From Gaiellasilicea sp963789355 (GTDB lineage: Bacteria; Actinomycetota; Thermoleophilia; Gaiellales; Gaiellaceae): a DNA stretch of 64,000 bases. The position numbers and the translations under genes were made by a program. A model generated the notes under the pieces. It made no database searches. It was not told the origin of the DNA and saw nothing but the letters and a program-made list of their open reading frames with translations. The DNA lies in assembly GCA_963789355.1 (NCBI GenBank), contig CAWBKK010000002.1, forward strand, positions 714,027-778,026. The letters run 5' to 3'. Of this stretch, positions 40,074 to 50,018 are shown in pieces; position 1 is the first letter of the stretch, and the number at the start of each line of letters is the position of its first letter.

Positions 40074-42778
40074 GCACCGACCTGAGCGTCAACCGGTTGG
40101 ACATCGGCAGCGGCGGCGAGCCCATGGACGTCCTCCTGAAGGCGCGCGGCGTCAAGAAGCACTTCCCCGTCCGCAAGGGCTTCCTGAAACGAACGGTCGG
40201 CCAGCTCCAGGCGGTCGACGGCGTCGACCTCGACATCCTCCGCGGCGAGACGGTCGGCCTCGTCGGCGAGTCGGGATGCGGGAAGTCGACGCTCGGCCGG
40301 ACGCTGCTGCGGCTGCTCGAGCCGACGGCCGGCGAGATCGAGTTCGACGGCGTCGACATCATGCGGCTCGGCGGCTCCGACCTGAAGCGGGCCCGCCGGG
40401 ACATGCAGATCGTCTTCCAGGACTCCGTCGGCTCGCTCGACCCGCGGATGAAGGTCAGCGACCTCGTCGGTGAGGGCCTGCGGATCCACGGGCTTGCCCG
40501 CGGGCATCGCGACCAGGCCGTCCTCGAGGTGCTCGAGCGCGTCGGGCTCAGCGCCGAGTCGGCCGGACGCTACGCGCACCAGTTCAGCGGCGGCCAGCGC
40601 CAGCGGATCGGCCTCGCCCGCGCGCTCGTCCTGCAGCCGAAGTTCATCGTCGCGGACGAGCCCGTGTCCGCGCTCGACGTCTCGATCCAGTCGCAGGTGC
40701 TGAACCTGCTCGTCGAGCTGAAGCAGGACTTCAACCTGACGTACCTCTTCGTCGCCCACGACCTCGCCGTCGTCGGCTACATCTCCGACCGCGTCGCGGT
40801 GATGTACCTGGGCAAGATCGTCGAGCTGGCGACCTCGGAGGAGCTGTTCCGCCGGCCGCTGCACCCGTACACGATGGCCCTGCTCTCGGCGAACCCGGAG
40901 CCCGTGCCCGGGCGCAAGCGCCAGCGGGTCGTCCTCCACGGGGACGTACCGAGCCCGATCAACCCGCCGTCCGGCTGCCGCTTCCGGACCCGCTGCCCGA
41001 TCGCACAGGAGATCTGCGCCGAGGTCGAGCCGCTGCTCGAGGATCACGGCGACAGCCACGGCGCCGCGTGCCACTTCGCCGGGGACGCCGATCGAGGGAA
41101 GGGCCGCGCCGGCCAGGTGACTCTTCGGGACGTTCGGTTGCTGCACGACCAGCGGGTGCCGATGCGGGACGGCGTGCATCTCTCAGCCGACGTCTATCTC
41201 CCGCTCTCGGGCGGCCCGCATCCGACGATCTGCCAGTGGACGCCGTACGAGTCGACGCGCGAGCGCTTCGTCGGCTGGGGCGTCTGGTTCGCGCAGCGCG
41301 GCTACGCGGCGGTCGTCACGGACGTGCGCGGGCGCTACGAGTCCGAGGGCGAGTTCGAGGCGTGGAGTCGCGACGGCACCGACGCGCAGGATTCGCTGAC
41401 GTGGACAGCGGCGGAGGAGTGGTGCAACGGCCGGATCGGCACCTGGGGGCGCAGCTACGGCGCGCTCGTCCAGTGGCAGTTGATGCACGAGGGCCACCCG
41501 AACCTGGAGTGCATCGCCCCGCAGGTGATCCACGACGACTACTTCTGGGACGGCTACTGGACGGGCGGCGCCTTCCAGCTCGCACTGACGCTCGGCGCCG
41601 CAGCGATCTGGACGAGCGCGATCAGCCTGATCACCGGCCCGGCCGCCGGTCAGGTGCTGCTGAACGACCGCGTCTGGCGGCACCTGCCGCTGATCGAGCT
41701 GGACGAGGTCGCGATCGGCCGCAGGGTGGGCTTCTGGCGCGAGTGGTGGGAGCATCAGGAGAACGATGCGTACTGGCACCAGTTCCACCACCGGCCCGAC
41801 GCCGTGACGGTTCCGATCTTCCAGCAGGGCGGCTGGTTCGATCCCTACTCCGGCTCGCATCTCCGCTCGTTCGCCGCGATCGGAAAGCGCGTGCCGAACC
41901 GTGTTCTGATGGGGCCATGGTCGCACGAGGAGGAGGTGGAGACGTTTCGCGGGGACGTCGACCTCTCGGCCGGCGTGACCGTGATTCGCGACCACGAGCT
42001 CGCGTTCTACGACCGCTACCTCCGCGACGAGGGGAACGACTGGGAGGAGCGGCCGCCGCTCGAGCTCTTCGTGCTCGGCCGGAACGAGTGGCGCAGCGAG
42101 AGCGAGTGGCCGCTGCCGGGAACCGCGTTCACGCCGTACTACCTGCGCGCGGGGTCCGCCCTCGATCGCGACGTGCCGCGTTCCGACGAGCCCGCCGACC
42201 GCTACGCGTACGACCCGGAGGATCCCGTGCCGACGATCGGCGGCGTCAACTCGGTCCTGACGATGACGCAGGGGGCGGCGAAGCCGATCCGGCCCGGCCC
42301 GTGGGACCAGCGCGAGCTCGAGGCGCGGGCGGACGTGCTCTCCTACACGAGCGAGGAGCTCGACCGGGACGTCGAGGTGATCGGCCCCGTCGAGATGGTG
42401 CTGTTCGCCGCGTCGAGCGCAAGGGACACCGACTTCATCGTCCGCGTCTGCGACGTCTATCCGGACGGCCGCTCGATCTTCCTGACCGAAGGGATCCTGC
42501 GCGCGCGCTATCGAAACTCGCACGAGGGCGACAGCACCGAGCTGCTCGAGCCGGGCGAGGTCGCCGAGTACCGGATCCGCTGCTACCCGATCGCGAACGT
42601 GTTCGAGCGCGGCCACCGGATCCGGCTCGACGTGACGAGCTCGAGCTTCCCGCGCTTCAGCCGCAACCTCAACACGGGCGAGGACGTGGGTACGGGTACC
42701 CGGATCGAGATCGCCCGTCAGACCGTCCTTCACACCGACGTCTATCCCTCGCACGTCGTCCTACCCGTCGTCGGATGA
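40070..42778 (+). CDS. ABC ATPase (DppF/OppF-like) in frame with a CocE/NonD hydrolase
   Basis: One open frame of 902 residues. Residues 1-349 are a complete DppF-type ATPase: Walker A GESGCGKS (66-73), FQDSVGSLDP, FSGGQRQRIGLARAL, IVADEPVSALD, and the CRFRTRCPIAQEIC tail. Residues 350-902 are a full-length CocE/NonD (X-Pro dipeptidyl-peptidase-like) serine hydrolase: VPMRDGVHLSADVYLP, nucleophile Ser462 in TWGRSYGA, VLMGPWSHEEE, and a C-terminal jelly-roll. A GTG at 41117 begins the hydrolase, overlapping an out-of-frame TGA as GTGA, exactly the junction used by neighbours. One missing or extra base upstream would turn the fusion into two coupled genes. Either reading gives both activities. 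Confidence 0.85.
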   Translation: MSTDLSVNRLDIGSGGEPMDVLLKARGVKKHFPVRKGFLKRTVGQLQAVDGVDLDILRGETVGLVGESGCGKSTLGRTLLRLLEPTAGEIEFDGVDIMRLGGSDLKRARRDMQIVFQDSVGSLDPRMKVSDLVGEGLRIHGLARGHRDQAVLEVLERVGLSAESAGRYAHQFSGGQRQRIGLARALVLQPKFIVADEPVSALDVSIQSQVLNLLVELKQDFNLTYLFVAHDLAVVGYISDRVAVMYLGKIVELATSEELFRRPLHPYTMALLSANPEPVPGRKRQRVVLHGDVPSPINPPSGCRFRTRCPIAQEICAEVEPLLEDHGDSHGAACHFAGDADRGKGRAGQVTLRDVRLLHDQRVPMRDGVHLSADVYLPLSGGPHPTICQWTPYESTRERFVGWGVWFAQRGYAAVVTDVRGRYESEGEFEAWSRDGTDAQDSLTWTAAEEWCNGRIGTWGRSYGALVQWQLMHEGHPNLECIAPQVIHDDYFWDGYWTGGAFQLALTLGAAAIWTSAISLITGPAAGQVLLNDRVWRHLPLIELDEVAIGRRVGFWREWWEHQENDAYWHQFHHRPDAVTVPIFQQGGWFDPYSGSHLRSFAAIGKRVPNRVLMGPWSHEEEVETFRGDVDLSAGVTVIRDHELAFYDRYLRDEGNDWEERPPLELFVLGRNEWRSESEWPLPGTAFTPYYLRAGSALDRDVPRSDEPADRYAYDPEDPVPTIGGVNSVLTMTQGAAKPIRPGPWDQRELEARADVLSYTSEELDRDVEVIGPVEMVLFAASSARDTDFIVRVCDVYPDGRSIFLTEGILRARYRNSHEGDSTELLEPGEVAEYRIRCYPIANVFERGHRIRLDVTSSSFPRFSRNLNTGEDVGTGTRIEIARQTVLHTDVYPSHVVLPVVG

Positions 42779-43509
42779 CGTTCGACCTCTCCGGGCGGAC
42801 GGCGCTGGTCACCGGCTCGACGCGCGGGATCGGGAACGCGCTCGCACGGGCGCTTGCGGCGGCGGGCGCACGGGTGGCGGTCAACGGCCGCACCCGAGAG
42901 GCCGTCGAGGCCGTCGTCGCCGAGATCGACGGCTCGATTGCGGCGCCCTTCGACGTCACGGACGAGGCGGCGATCGCCGGCGCGGTCGAGACGCTCGGCC
43001 CGGTCGACATCCTCGTCAACAACACCGGGATCACGATCAGGCGGGCCCTCGTCGAGCTCGAGCCGGAGGAGTGGCGGCAGATGCTCGACGTCAACCTGAC
43101 GAGCGCGTTCCTCGTCGCTCGCGCCGTTGCACCGAGGATGATCGAGCGCGACCGCGGCAAGGTGATCAATGTCTGCTCGGTGATGAGCGAGCTGGCGCGG
43201 CCGACGGTCGGCGCGTACGCCGCGACGAAGGGTGCGCTGAAGATGCTGACCCGCTCGATGTGCGCCGAGTGGGCGCAACATGGGATTCAGGCGAACGGGA
43301 TCGCGCCCGGGTACTTCCGCACCGACCTGAACAAGCCGCTTCAGGACGACGACGAGTTCGACGCGTGGCTGCGGGCCCGCGTGCCGGCGGGACGCTGGGG
43401 CGAGCCGGACGAGCTCGGCGGCGCGGTCGTCTTCCTCGCCTCGCCTGCCTCCGACTTCGTCAACGGCCAGATCCTGGTCGTCGACGGCGGGCTCTCGGCG
43501 GTCGTCTAG
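42775..43509 (+). CDS. Short-chain dehydrogenase/reductase
   Basis: 244 residues. Rossmann motif TGSTRGIG near residue 13, VNNTG in place of NNAG, catalytic Ser in INVCSVMSE, Tyr-X-X-X-Lys in AYAATKGAL, and the GGLSAVV end. It looks like 3-oxoacyl-reductase or gluconate-5-dehydrogenase-type SDRs. ATG overlaps the preceding stop (ATGA) and its TAG overlaps the hyuA start (TAGTG), so it belongs to the long plus-strand operon from the GntR gene onward. Substrate unknown. Confidence 0.88.
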   Translation: MTFDLSGRTALVTGSTRGIGNALARALAAAGARVAVNGRTREAVEAVVAEIDGSIAAPFDVTDEAAIAGAVETLGPVDILVNNTGITIRRALVELEPEEWRQMLDVNLTSAFLVARAVAPRMIERDRGKVINVCSVMSELARPTVGAYAATKGALKMLTRSMCAEWAQHGIQANGIAPGYFRTDLNKPLQDDDEFDAWLRARVPAGRWGEPDELGGAVVFLASPASDFVNGQILVVDGGLSAVV

Positions 43510-45602
43510 TGGACTACCGGATCGGCGTCGACATCGGCGGCACGTTCACCGACGTCGTCCTCCTCGGCTCCGACGGCACCCTGCGGACGAGGAAGGTGCT
43601 CTCGACGCCCGCCGACTACGCCCGCGGCGTCGTCCAGGGCGTGCTCGAGATCCTGGAGGAGGCCGGGGCGCCTCCGGCGAGCGTGACGAAGGTCGTCCAT
43701 GCGACGACGGTCGCCTCGAACGCGGTGCTCGAGGGGAAGGGGTCGAGCTGCTGCCTGCTGACGACGGCCGGCTTCCGCGATGTGCTCGAGCTGCGGCGGC
43801 TGCGGATCCCGGTCATGTACGAGCTCCAGTACGAGCAGCCGCGGCCGCTCGTCCCGCGGCGGCTCCGCTACGAGATCCCCGAGCGCTGCGGCCCGCGCGG
43901 CGAGGTGTGGGAGGCGCTCGACGAGCAGGCGGTGAGAGACGCGGCGGAGCAGGCCCTCGCCCACGGGGTCGCCGCGGTGGCGATCAGCTTCCTGCACGCC
44001 TACGCGAACCCCGCGCATGAGCGGCGTGCCGCCGAGATCGTCCGCGAGGTCGTCGGGGACGACGTCTACATCACCTGCTCCTCCGAGATCCTCGCGGAGA
44101 TCCGGGAGTACGAGCGGACGAGCACGGCGGTCGTCAACGCCTACGTCGGTCCGGTCGTCCAGCGCTACATCCGCTCGCTCGAGGCGAGCCTCGCCGAGGC
44201 CGGGATCACTGCGCCGCTCCAGATCATGCAGTCGAGCGGCGGCGTCATGAGCGCCGGGGCAGCGATCCGGAAGCCCGCCCACCTGGTCGAGTCGGGGCCG
44301 GCCGCGGGCGTGGTCGCGTGCGCGTATCTCGCCCGCGAGGCCGGGATCCCGAACCTGATCTCGCTCGACATGGGCGGGACGACGGCGAAGGCGGCGATCC
44401 TCGAGGACGGCCAGCCGGTGAAGACGTCGGAGTACGAGGTCGGCGCCGGGATCAACCTCAGCAGCCGCCTGATCAAAGGCGGCGGCTACGCCATCCGGCT
44501 CCCGTTTATCGACCTGTCCGAGATCGGCGCCGGCGGCGGCAGCCTCGTCTCGGTGGACGAGTTCGGGATGCTGCACGTGGGGCCAGAGAGCGCGGGCTCC
44601 GACCCGGGTCCCGCCTGTTACGGGCTCGGCGGTGCCACGGCGACGCTGACCGACGCCCTCGTCGTCCTCGGCTATCTGAACCCCGAGTACCTGGCGGGCG
44701 GCGCGGTCAAGCTCGATGCAGGCGCCGCGGCGCGGGCGCTCGAGGAGGTGGCGGCGCCGCTCGGCAAGAACGCGACGGAGGCCGCCTACGGCGTCTTCCA
44801 GCTCGCGGTGGCGACGATGACTCGAGCGGTGAAGGCGGTCTCGACCTACCGTGGCCGCGATCCGCGCGAGTTCGTGCTCTGCGGCTTCGGCGGCAACGGC
44901 CCGGTCGCCGCGGTCGCGATCGCGCGCGAGCTGCAGATGCGCCGCGTGCTCGTGCCGCTCGCGCCGGGCGTCTTCAGCGCCGCCGGCCTGCTCCTGTCCG
45001 AGATCGAGCACGAGTTCGTGCGCACGCTGCCGGTTCGCGGCGCGGGCGCCTCGCCGGAGCTGCTGCAGGCCGCCTACGGCGAGCTCGAGGCCGACGCGGA
45101 GCGCGCGCTCCTCGCCGAGGGCGTCGCGCGCGATCAGATCGTCGTCTCGCGGTTCGCCGACATCCGCTACGTCGGGCAGGCCTACGAGCTGACGCTGCCC
45201 GTCGCGGCGGGCGCTCCCGACCTCGACGGGATCGCGGCCGACTTCAACGCCGAGCACCACCGCACCTACGGCCACGCCTCGACCGACGCGGCGATCGACA
45301 TCGTCAACCTGAAGCTGACCGCGCGCGCGGCGGCGGCAAACGGCAGCGCGCCGTACGACCCGCGCGAGGGACTTAGTGTTGATTCAACACAATCTCTCTC
45401 TCGGCACGCCTACTTCGGTTCCTCGCACGGGACGATCGAGACCCCGGTCTTCTCGCGCGCGGCGCTGCTCGACGCACCTCCCCGAGAGGGGCCGCTGATC
45501 GTGGAGGAGTACGACGCGACCTGCGTCGTCCCGCCGGGCTGCCTCGTGACGCTCGACGCCTTCGGCAGCATCGACATCGCCCTCGATCCGGAGCAGACGT
45601 GA
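43509..45602 (+). CDS. hyuA: Hydantoinase/oxoprolinase family subunit A
   Basis: 697 residues, GTG start overlapping the SDR stop. N-terminal Hydant_A domain with the phosphate loop VDIGGTFTDVVL (7-18), the ASNAVLEGKGSSCCLLTT region, MQSSGGVMSAGAAIRKPAHLVESGPAAG, SLDMGGTTAK and GAGGGSLVSVDEFG, then VGPESAGSDPGPACYGLGG and a C-terminal domain. With subunit B it hydrolyses cyclic amides (5-oxoproline, N-methylhydantoin, hydantoins) with ATP, or carboxylates ketones. Near the C-terminus (45371-45402) the DNA is AT-rich with a perfect palindrome and codes a low-conservation GLSVDSTQSLS stretch. Cyclic ureide hydrolysis would fit the sarcosine oxidase genes downstream. Confidence 0.9.
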   Translation: MDYRIGVDIGGTFTDVVLLGSDGTLRTRKVLSTPADYARGVVQGVLEILEEAGAPPASVTKVVHATTVASNAVLEGKGSSCCLLTTAGFRDVLELRRLRIPVMYELQYEQPRPLVPRRLRYEIPERCGPRGEVWEALDEQAVRDAAEQALAHGVAAVAISFLHAYANPAHERRAAEIVREVVGDDVYITCSSEILAEIREYERTSTAVVNAYVGPVVQRYIRSLEASLAEAGITAPLQIMQSSGGVMSAGAAIRKPAHLVESGPAAGVVACAYLAREAGIPNLISLDMGGTTAKAAILEDGQPVKTSEYEVGAGINLSSRLIKGGGYAIRLPFIDLSEIGAGGGSLVSVDEFGMLHVGPESAGSDPGPACYGLGGATATLTDALVVLGYLNPEYLAGGAVKLDAGAAARALEEVAAPLGKNATEAAYGVFQLAVATMTRAVKAVSTYRGRDPREFVLCGFGGNGPVAAVAIARELQMRRVLVPLAPGVFSAAGLLLSEIEHEFVRTLPVRGAGASPELLQAAYGELEADAERALLAEGVARDQIVVSRFADIRYVGQAYELTLPVAAGAPDLDGIAADFNAEHHRTYGHASTDAAIDIVNLKLTARAAAANGSAPYDPREGLSVDSTQSLSRHAYFGSSHGTIETPVFSRAALLDAPPREGPLIVEEYDATCVVPPGCLVTLDAFGSIDIALDPEQT
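45376..45390. repeat. 15-bp perfect palindrome inside hyuA
   Basis: GTGTTGATTCAACAC, symmetrical about the central T, followed by AATCTCTCTC. Its base composition differs sharply from the coding sequence around it. Could be a regulator site or chance; it lies about 220 bases before the hyuB start. Confidence 0.4.
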
Positions 45603-47269
45603 TCGATCCGGTCACGCTCGAGGTGGTCAAGAACGCGCTCGCGTCGGTCGCCGACGAGATGGCGCTCGTGGTCATGCGGAGCGCCTACTCGCCCGTCGTC
45701 CGCGACACGATGGACTACTCGACGGCGCTCTGCGACCGCGACGGCGAGCTGGTCGCGCAGGGGCTGACCCTCGCCGTCCAGCTCGGCACGTTCCCGACCG
45801 TGATGCGGCACGTCCGCGAGCACTTCGGCGAGGACATCCACCCCGGCGACGTCTTCATCTCGAACGACCCCTACGGCTTCGGCGGCCAGCATCTGCCCGA
45901 CCTCTACGTGATCCAGCCGATCTTCCACGCCGGGGCGCTCGAGGGCTACGCGGCGACGATGGCGCATCACGTCGACGTCGGCGGCCTGACGCCGGGGTCG
46001 ATCGCCGTGCACGCGACCGAGATCTACCAGGAGGGGCTGCGGCTGCCGCTGCTGAAGCTCTACGAGGCCGGCCGCGAGAACACGACCGTCTTCCGGATCA
46101 TCGAGAAGAACACGCGCCAGCCGGTCGAGGTGATCGGCGACCTGCGGGCGCAGATCGCGGCCTGCCGCGCCGGCGAGCGAGGCCTGGTCGAGCTCTTCGA
46201 GCGCTACGGCGTCGCCGAGAGCCGCCGCTACATGGACGAGCTGCAGTCGCTCAGCGAGCGCCTGATGAAGGCCGAGCTCGCGGCGCTGCCCGACGGGGTC
46301 TACGCCTTCGAGGACTTCATCGACGGGTTCGGCGACGAGCCGGAGCCGCTGCGGATCGCGGTCGAGCTGACCGTGCGCGGCGACGAGGTCTGGGTCGACC
46401 TCGAAGGCACGGCGCCGCAGGTGGCGGCCGGGCTCAACTGCCCGGTCGGGATGGTCAACGCCGGCGTCTACTGCGCCTTCCGCGGGATCGCGAGCCGCGA
46501 GATCCCGAACGCGGGCGGCTACATGCGGCCGATCCACATCAACGCGCCGGTCGGCACGATCGTCAACCCGGTCCTGCCGGCGGCGTGCGGCGCGCGCGGC
46601 GTCGTCGGCTATCGCGTCTACGACGCGGTCATGGGCGCGCTCGCGCAGGTCGTGCCGGAGAAGGTGATCGCGCCGGGCGAGGGCGGGCCGTCGCTGATCG
46701 CGATCGGCGGCTATCAGGACGGGAAGCCGTTCGTCCTCGCCGAGGTGCTCGTCGGCTGCTGGGGCGCCCGCTACGGCCGCGACGGTCTCGAGGGCGTTTC
46801 GAACCCGCTCGCGAACCTCTCCAACCAGCCGGTCGAGCTGCTCGAGAGCGAGTTGCCGCTGCGGATCCACGGCTACGGGCTCGTCGCCGACTCGGGCGGC
46901 CCCGGCCGCTTCCGCGGCGGTCTCGCCTTCGAGCGCTCGTACGAGCTGCTGGCCGACGAGGCGGTGCTGACGGTGCGCTCCGACCGGCGCGCGCACCCGC
47001 CCTACGGGATCGAGGGCGGCGAGGCGGGAGCGCCGTCGTCGAACACGATCGGCGGTCGCGTCCTCCCGACGATGCCGATGGAAGCCCTGCAGCTGCGCCG
47101 GGGCGACGTCTTCCACCACGTCTCCGCGGGCGGCGGCGGCAGCGGCTCGCCGTTCGAGCGTGACCCGGCGCTCGTGCTCGAGGACGTCCTCGACGGGAAG
47201 GTGAGCGTGGAGGCGGCGCGCGAGCGCTACGGCGTCGTGATCGAGGACGGCAAGGCGACCCGCGCATGA
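45599..47269 (+). CDS. hyuB: Hydantoinase/oxoprolinase family subunit B
   Basis: 556 residues, GTG start within the hyuA stop (GTGA). Hydant_B landmarks: DPVTLEVVKNALASVADEMALVVMRSAYSP, MDYSTALCDRDGELVAQG, FISNDPYGFGGQHLPDL, MAHHVDVGGLTPGS, LNCPVGMVNAGVYCAFRG and SAGGGGSGSPFERDP. It forms the heteromeric enzyme with HyuA and is intact over its full length. Its stop overlaps the start of the damaged deacylase gene. The substrate cannot be derived from sequence; N-methylhydantoin is suggested by the neighbours only. Confidence 0.92.
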   Translation: MIDPVTLEVVKNALASVADEMALVVMRSAYSPVVRDTMDYSTALCDRDGELVAQGLTLAVQLGTFPTVMRHVREHFGEDIHPGDVFISNDPYGFGGQHLPDLYVIQPIFHAGALEGYAATMAHHVDVGGLTPGSIAVHATEIYQEGLRLPLLKLYEAGRENTTVFRIIEKNTRQPVEVIGDLRAQIAACRAGERGLVELFERYGVAESRRYMDELQSLSERLMKAELAALPDGVYAFEDFIDGFGDEPEPLRIAVELTVRGDEVWVDLEGTAPQVAAGLNCPVGMVNAGVYCAFRGIASREIPNAGGYMRPIHINAPVGTIVNPVLPAACGARGVVGYRVYDAVMGALAQVVPEKVIAPGEGGPSLIAIGGYQDGKPFVLAEVLVGCWGARYGRDGLEGVSNPLANLSNQPVELLESELPLRIHGYGLVADSGGPGRFRGGLAFERSYELLADEAVLTVRSDRRAHPPYGIEGGEAGAPSSNTIGGRVLPTMPMEALQLRRGDVFHHVSAGGGGSGSPFERDPALVLEDVLDGKVSVEAARERYGVVIEDGKATRA

Positions 47270-48824
47270 GCTTCGACGTCGTCATCCGCGGCGGCACCGT
47301 CTACGACGGCACGGGCGCGGAAGGCCGCGTCGCCGACGTCGGCGTCAAGGACGGCCGGATCGCCGCGATCGGCTCGGTCGACCCGAACGGGCGCGAGGTC
47401 GACGCGACCGGACTCGCCGTCGCGCCGGGGTTCATCGACATCCACAGCCACTCCGACTACACGCTGCTGATGGATCCGCGCGCGGTCAGCGCGATCCACC
47501 AGGGCGTCACGACCGAGGTCGTCGGCAACTGCGGCTTCGGCTGCTTCCCGATCCGCGATCCCGCAGCAGGCCCGGCGCGCGATCTACGGCTACTCGGACG
47601 ACCTCCCGCTGACCTGGAGCTCGGCCGGGGAGTACTTCGAGCGGCTCGACAGCCGCCAGGCCCGCCGTCAACGTGCTCAGCCTCGTCCCGAACGGACAGC
47701 TGCGGCTGGCGACGCTCGGCCTGGCCGACCGGCCGGCCGAGGACGCGGAGCTCGCCGAGATGCAGGTGCTGCTGCGCGAGTCGCTCGACCACGGCGCGTG
47801 GGGCTACTCGACCGGGCTCGAGTACGCGCAGGAGCAGGCCGCGAGCGAGGAGGAGCTGACGGCGCTCGCACGCGAGGCGCCCTTCTACGCGACCCACACG
47901 CGCAAGCGCGACGAGGGCGCGGCCGACGCGGTCGCCGAGGCGATTCGCACCGGCGCGAACGCCGAGGTGCGGCTGCAGGTCTCGCACCTCGTCCCGCGCA
48001 ACGGGATCGAGGAGAGCCGCCGCTGCATCGAGCTCGTCGAGGACCGCGCGCGACGCGGGGCAGGACGTCGCGTTCGACATGCACACGCGCACCTTCGGGC
48101 TGACGAACCTCTACGCGGCCCTGCCCGGCTGGGCGCTCGGCGCCGAGCCGCGACGAGCTCGCGGCGATCCTGCGCGATCCGGCGAAGCGCGACGAGATGC
48201 GCCCGCACCGCTCGATCCTGAGCGCCGGGAACGACTGGTCGCGCGTCGTGCTCCTCGACAACGAGATCTGGCCGGAGCTACAGCCGCCGCGACCTCGCCT
48301 CGATCGCCGCCGACCGCGGCCAGGAGCCGCTCGACGCCGTCTACGACCTCCTGCTCGCGGGCGTCGACGAGCTGCACAAGCTGATGGTGATCATCCACGC
48401 CTACTCCGAGGATCAGCAGCGCGAGGCGTTCGCGCACAGGCTCTGCATGCCCGGCTCCGACGCGACCACGCTCGCGCCGGACGGCACGCTCGCCGAGTCG
48501 TTCTTCCACGGGGCGTACACGTGGGCGTCGTGGTTCTGGCGCTTCATGGTCCGCGACGAGCGGCTGCTCACGCCGGAGGACGCCGTCTTCCGGCTGACGG
48601 GGCAGCCCGCCGAGCGGATCGGCCTCTCCGACCGCGGCGTCCTGCGCGAGGGCGCGCGCGCCGACGTCGCCGTCTTCGATCCGCAGGCGTTCGCCGAGCG
48701 CGGGACGGTCTTCGAGCCGAACCTGCTCGCCGAGGGGATGCGGCACGTGCTCGTGAACGGCGTGCCGACGCTCGCGGACGGCGAGCTGACCGGCGAGCGC
48801 GGCGGTCAGGTGCTGCGCCGGTGA
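47266..48824 (+). pseudogene. N-acyl-D-amino-acid deacylase-like amidohydrolase, multiply frameshifted
   Basis: The N-terminus (MSFDVVIRGGTVYDGTGA, FIDIHSHSDYTLL, EVVGNCGFGC) and later fragments (LRLATLGLADRPAEDAE, YSTGLEYAQEQAA, RTFGLTNLYAALPGW, FFHGAYTWASWFW, ADVAVFDPQAF) together make a full-length enzyme, but in changing frames. Shifts are at about 47571, 47660, 48055, 48152 and 48295, each equivalent to one extra base. Metal His-X-His and Cys are retained. As read, no complete protein can be made. The ATG overlaps the hyuB stop and the gene ends at the soxB start, so it was designed as part of the operon. Paralogue of 31970-33574. Confidence 0.78.
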
Positions 48825-50018
48825 GCGGCGAGCATCCGGACTTCCTCTGGCGCACGCCCGACGCCGAAGTCCGCGCTACGAGGTCGTGATCGTCGGCGCC
48901 GGCGGACACGGGCTCGCGACCGCGTACTACCTGGCGAAGAACCACGGGATCACCGACGTCGCCGTGCTCGAGAAGGGCTGGCTCGCGGGCGGCAACATCA
49001 CCCGGAACACGACGATCATCCGCTCGAACTACCTCTGGGACGAGAGCGCCGCGATCTACGAGCACTCGCTGAAGCTGTGGGAGGGGCTCGCGGACGAGCT
49101 CGACTACGACCTCCTCTTCTCGCAGCGCGGCGTGCTCAACCTCGCGCACACGCTGCAGGACGTGCGCGACGTCGGTGCGGCGCGTCGGCGCCAACCGGCT
49201 GAACGGGATCGACGCCGAGTGGCTCGAGCCGGCGCAGGTCGCCGAGGTCTGCCCGATCGTGAACGTGTCGCCGGAGGCGCGCTACCCGGTGCTCGGCGCG
49301 ACCTTCCAGCCGCGCGGCGGGATCGCGCGGCACGAGAACGTCGCCTGGGGCTACGCGCGCGCCGCCGACGCGCTCGGCGTCGACCTGATCCAGGGCTGCG
49401 AGGTGACGGGCATCGACGGACTGACGCTGCAGACGACGCTCGGGCCGATCGCGGCGGGCAAGATCGGCCTCTGCGCGGCGGGGCACTCGTCCGTGCTCGC
49501 GAAGATGGCCGGGCTCGACCTGCCGATCCAGTCGCACCCGCTGCAGGCGCTCGTCTCGGAGCTGTACGAGCAGGTGCTCGACACGGTCGTGATGTCGAAC
49601 GCGGTGCACGTCTACGTCAGCCAGGCGCACAAGGGCGAGCTCGTGATGGGCGCCGGCGTCGACCCGTTCAACTCGTACGCGCAGCGCGGCTCGTTCCACG
49701 TGATCGAGCACCAGCTCGCGGCGGCGCTCGAGCTGTTCCCGATCTTCGCGCAGGCGCGGGTGCTGCGGACGTGGGCCGGCGATCGTGGACGTCTGCCCGG
49801 ACGCGTCGCCGATCGTCGGCCCGACGCCGGTCGACGGGCTGTACGTGAACTGCGGCTGGGGGACGGGCGGCTTCAAGGCGACGCCGGGCTCGGGCTGGGC
49901 GTTCGCGTGGACGCTCGCGCACGGGGAGCCGCACGAGCTGAACGCGCCGTTCTCGCTCGAGCGGTTCACGACGGGCGCGCTGATCGACGAGCACGGCGCG
50001 GCCGGGGTGGCGCATTGA
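48821..50018 (+). pseudogene. soxB: Sarcosine oxidase beta subunit, frameshifted
   Basis: SoxB of heterotetrameric sarcosine oxidase, which demethylates sarcosine to glycine. Fragments: SGEHPDFLWRTPDAEVR, then VGAGGHGLATAYYLAKNHG (FAD-binding), NTTIIRSNYLWDES, RRVGANRLNGIDAEWLEP, QSHPLQALVSELYE, VSQAHKGELVMGAG and VNCGWGTGGFKATPGSG. Frame changes occur near 48883 (one base short), 49172 and 49784 (one base extra each). GTG start overlapping the deacylase stop. The order soxB-soxD-soxA-soxG is canonical. Because the fragments keep every conserved motif, sequence error is plausible. Confidence 0.82.
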
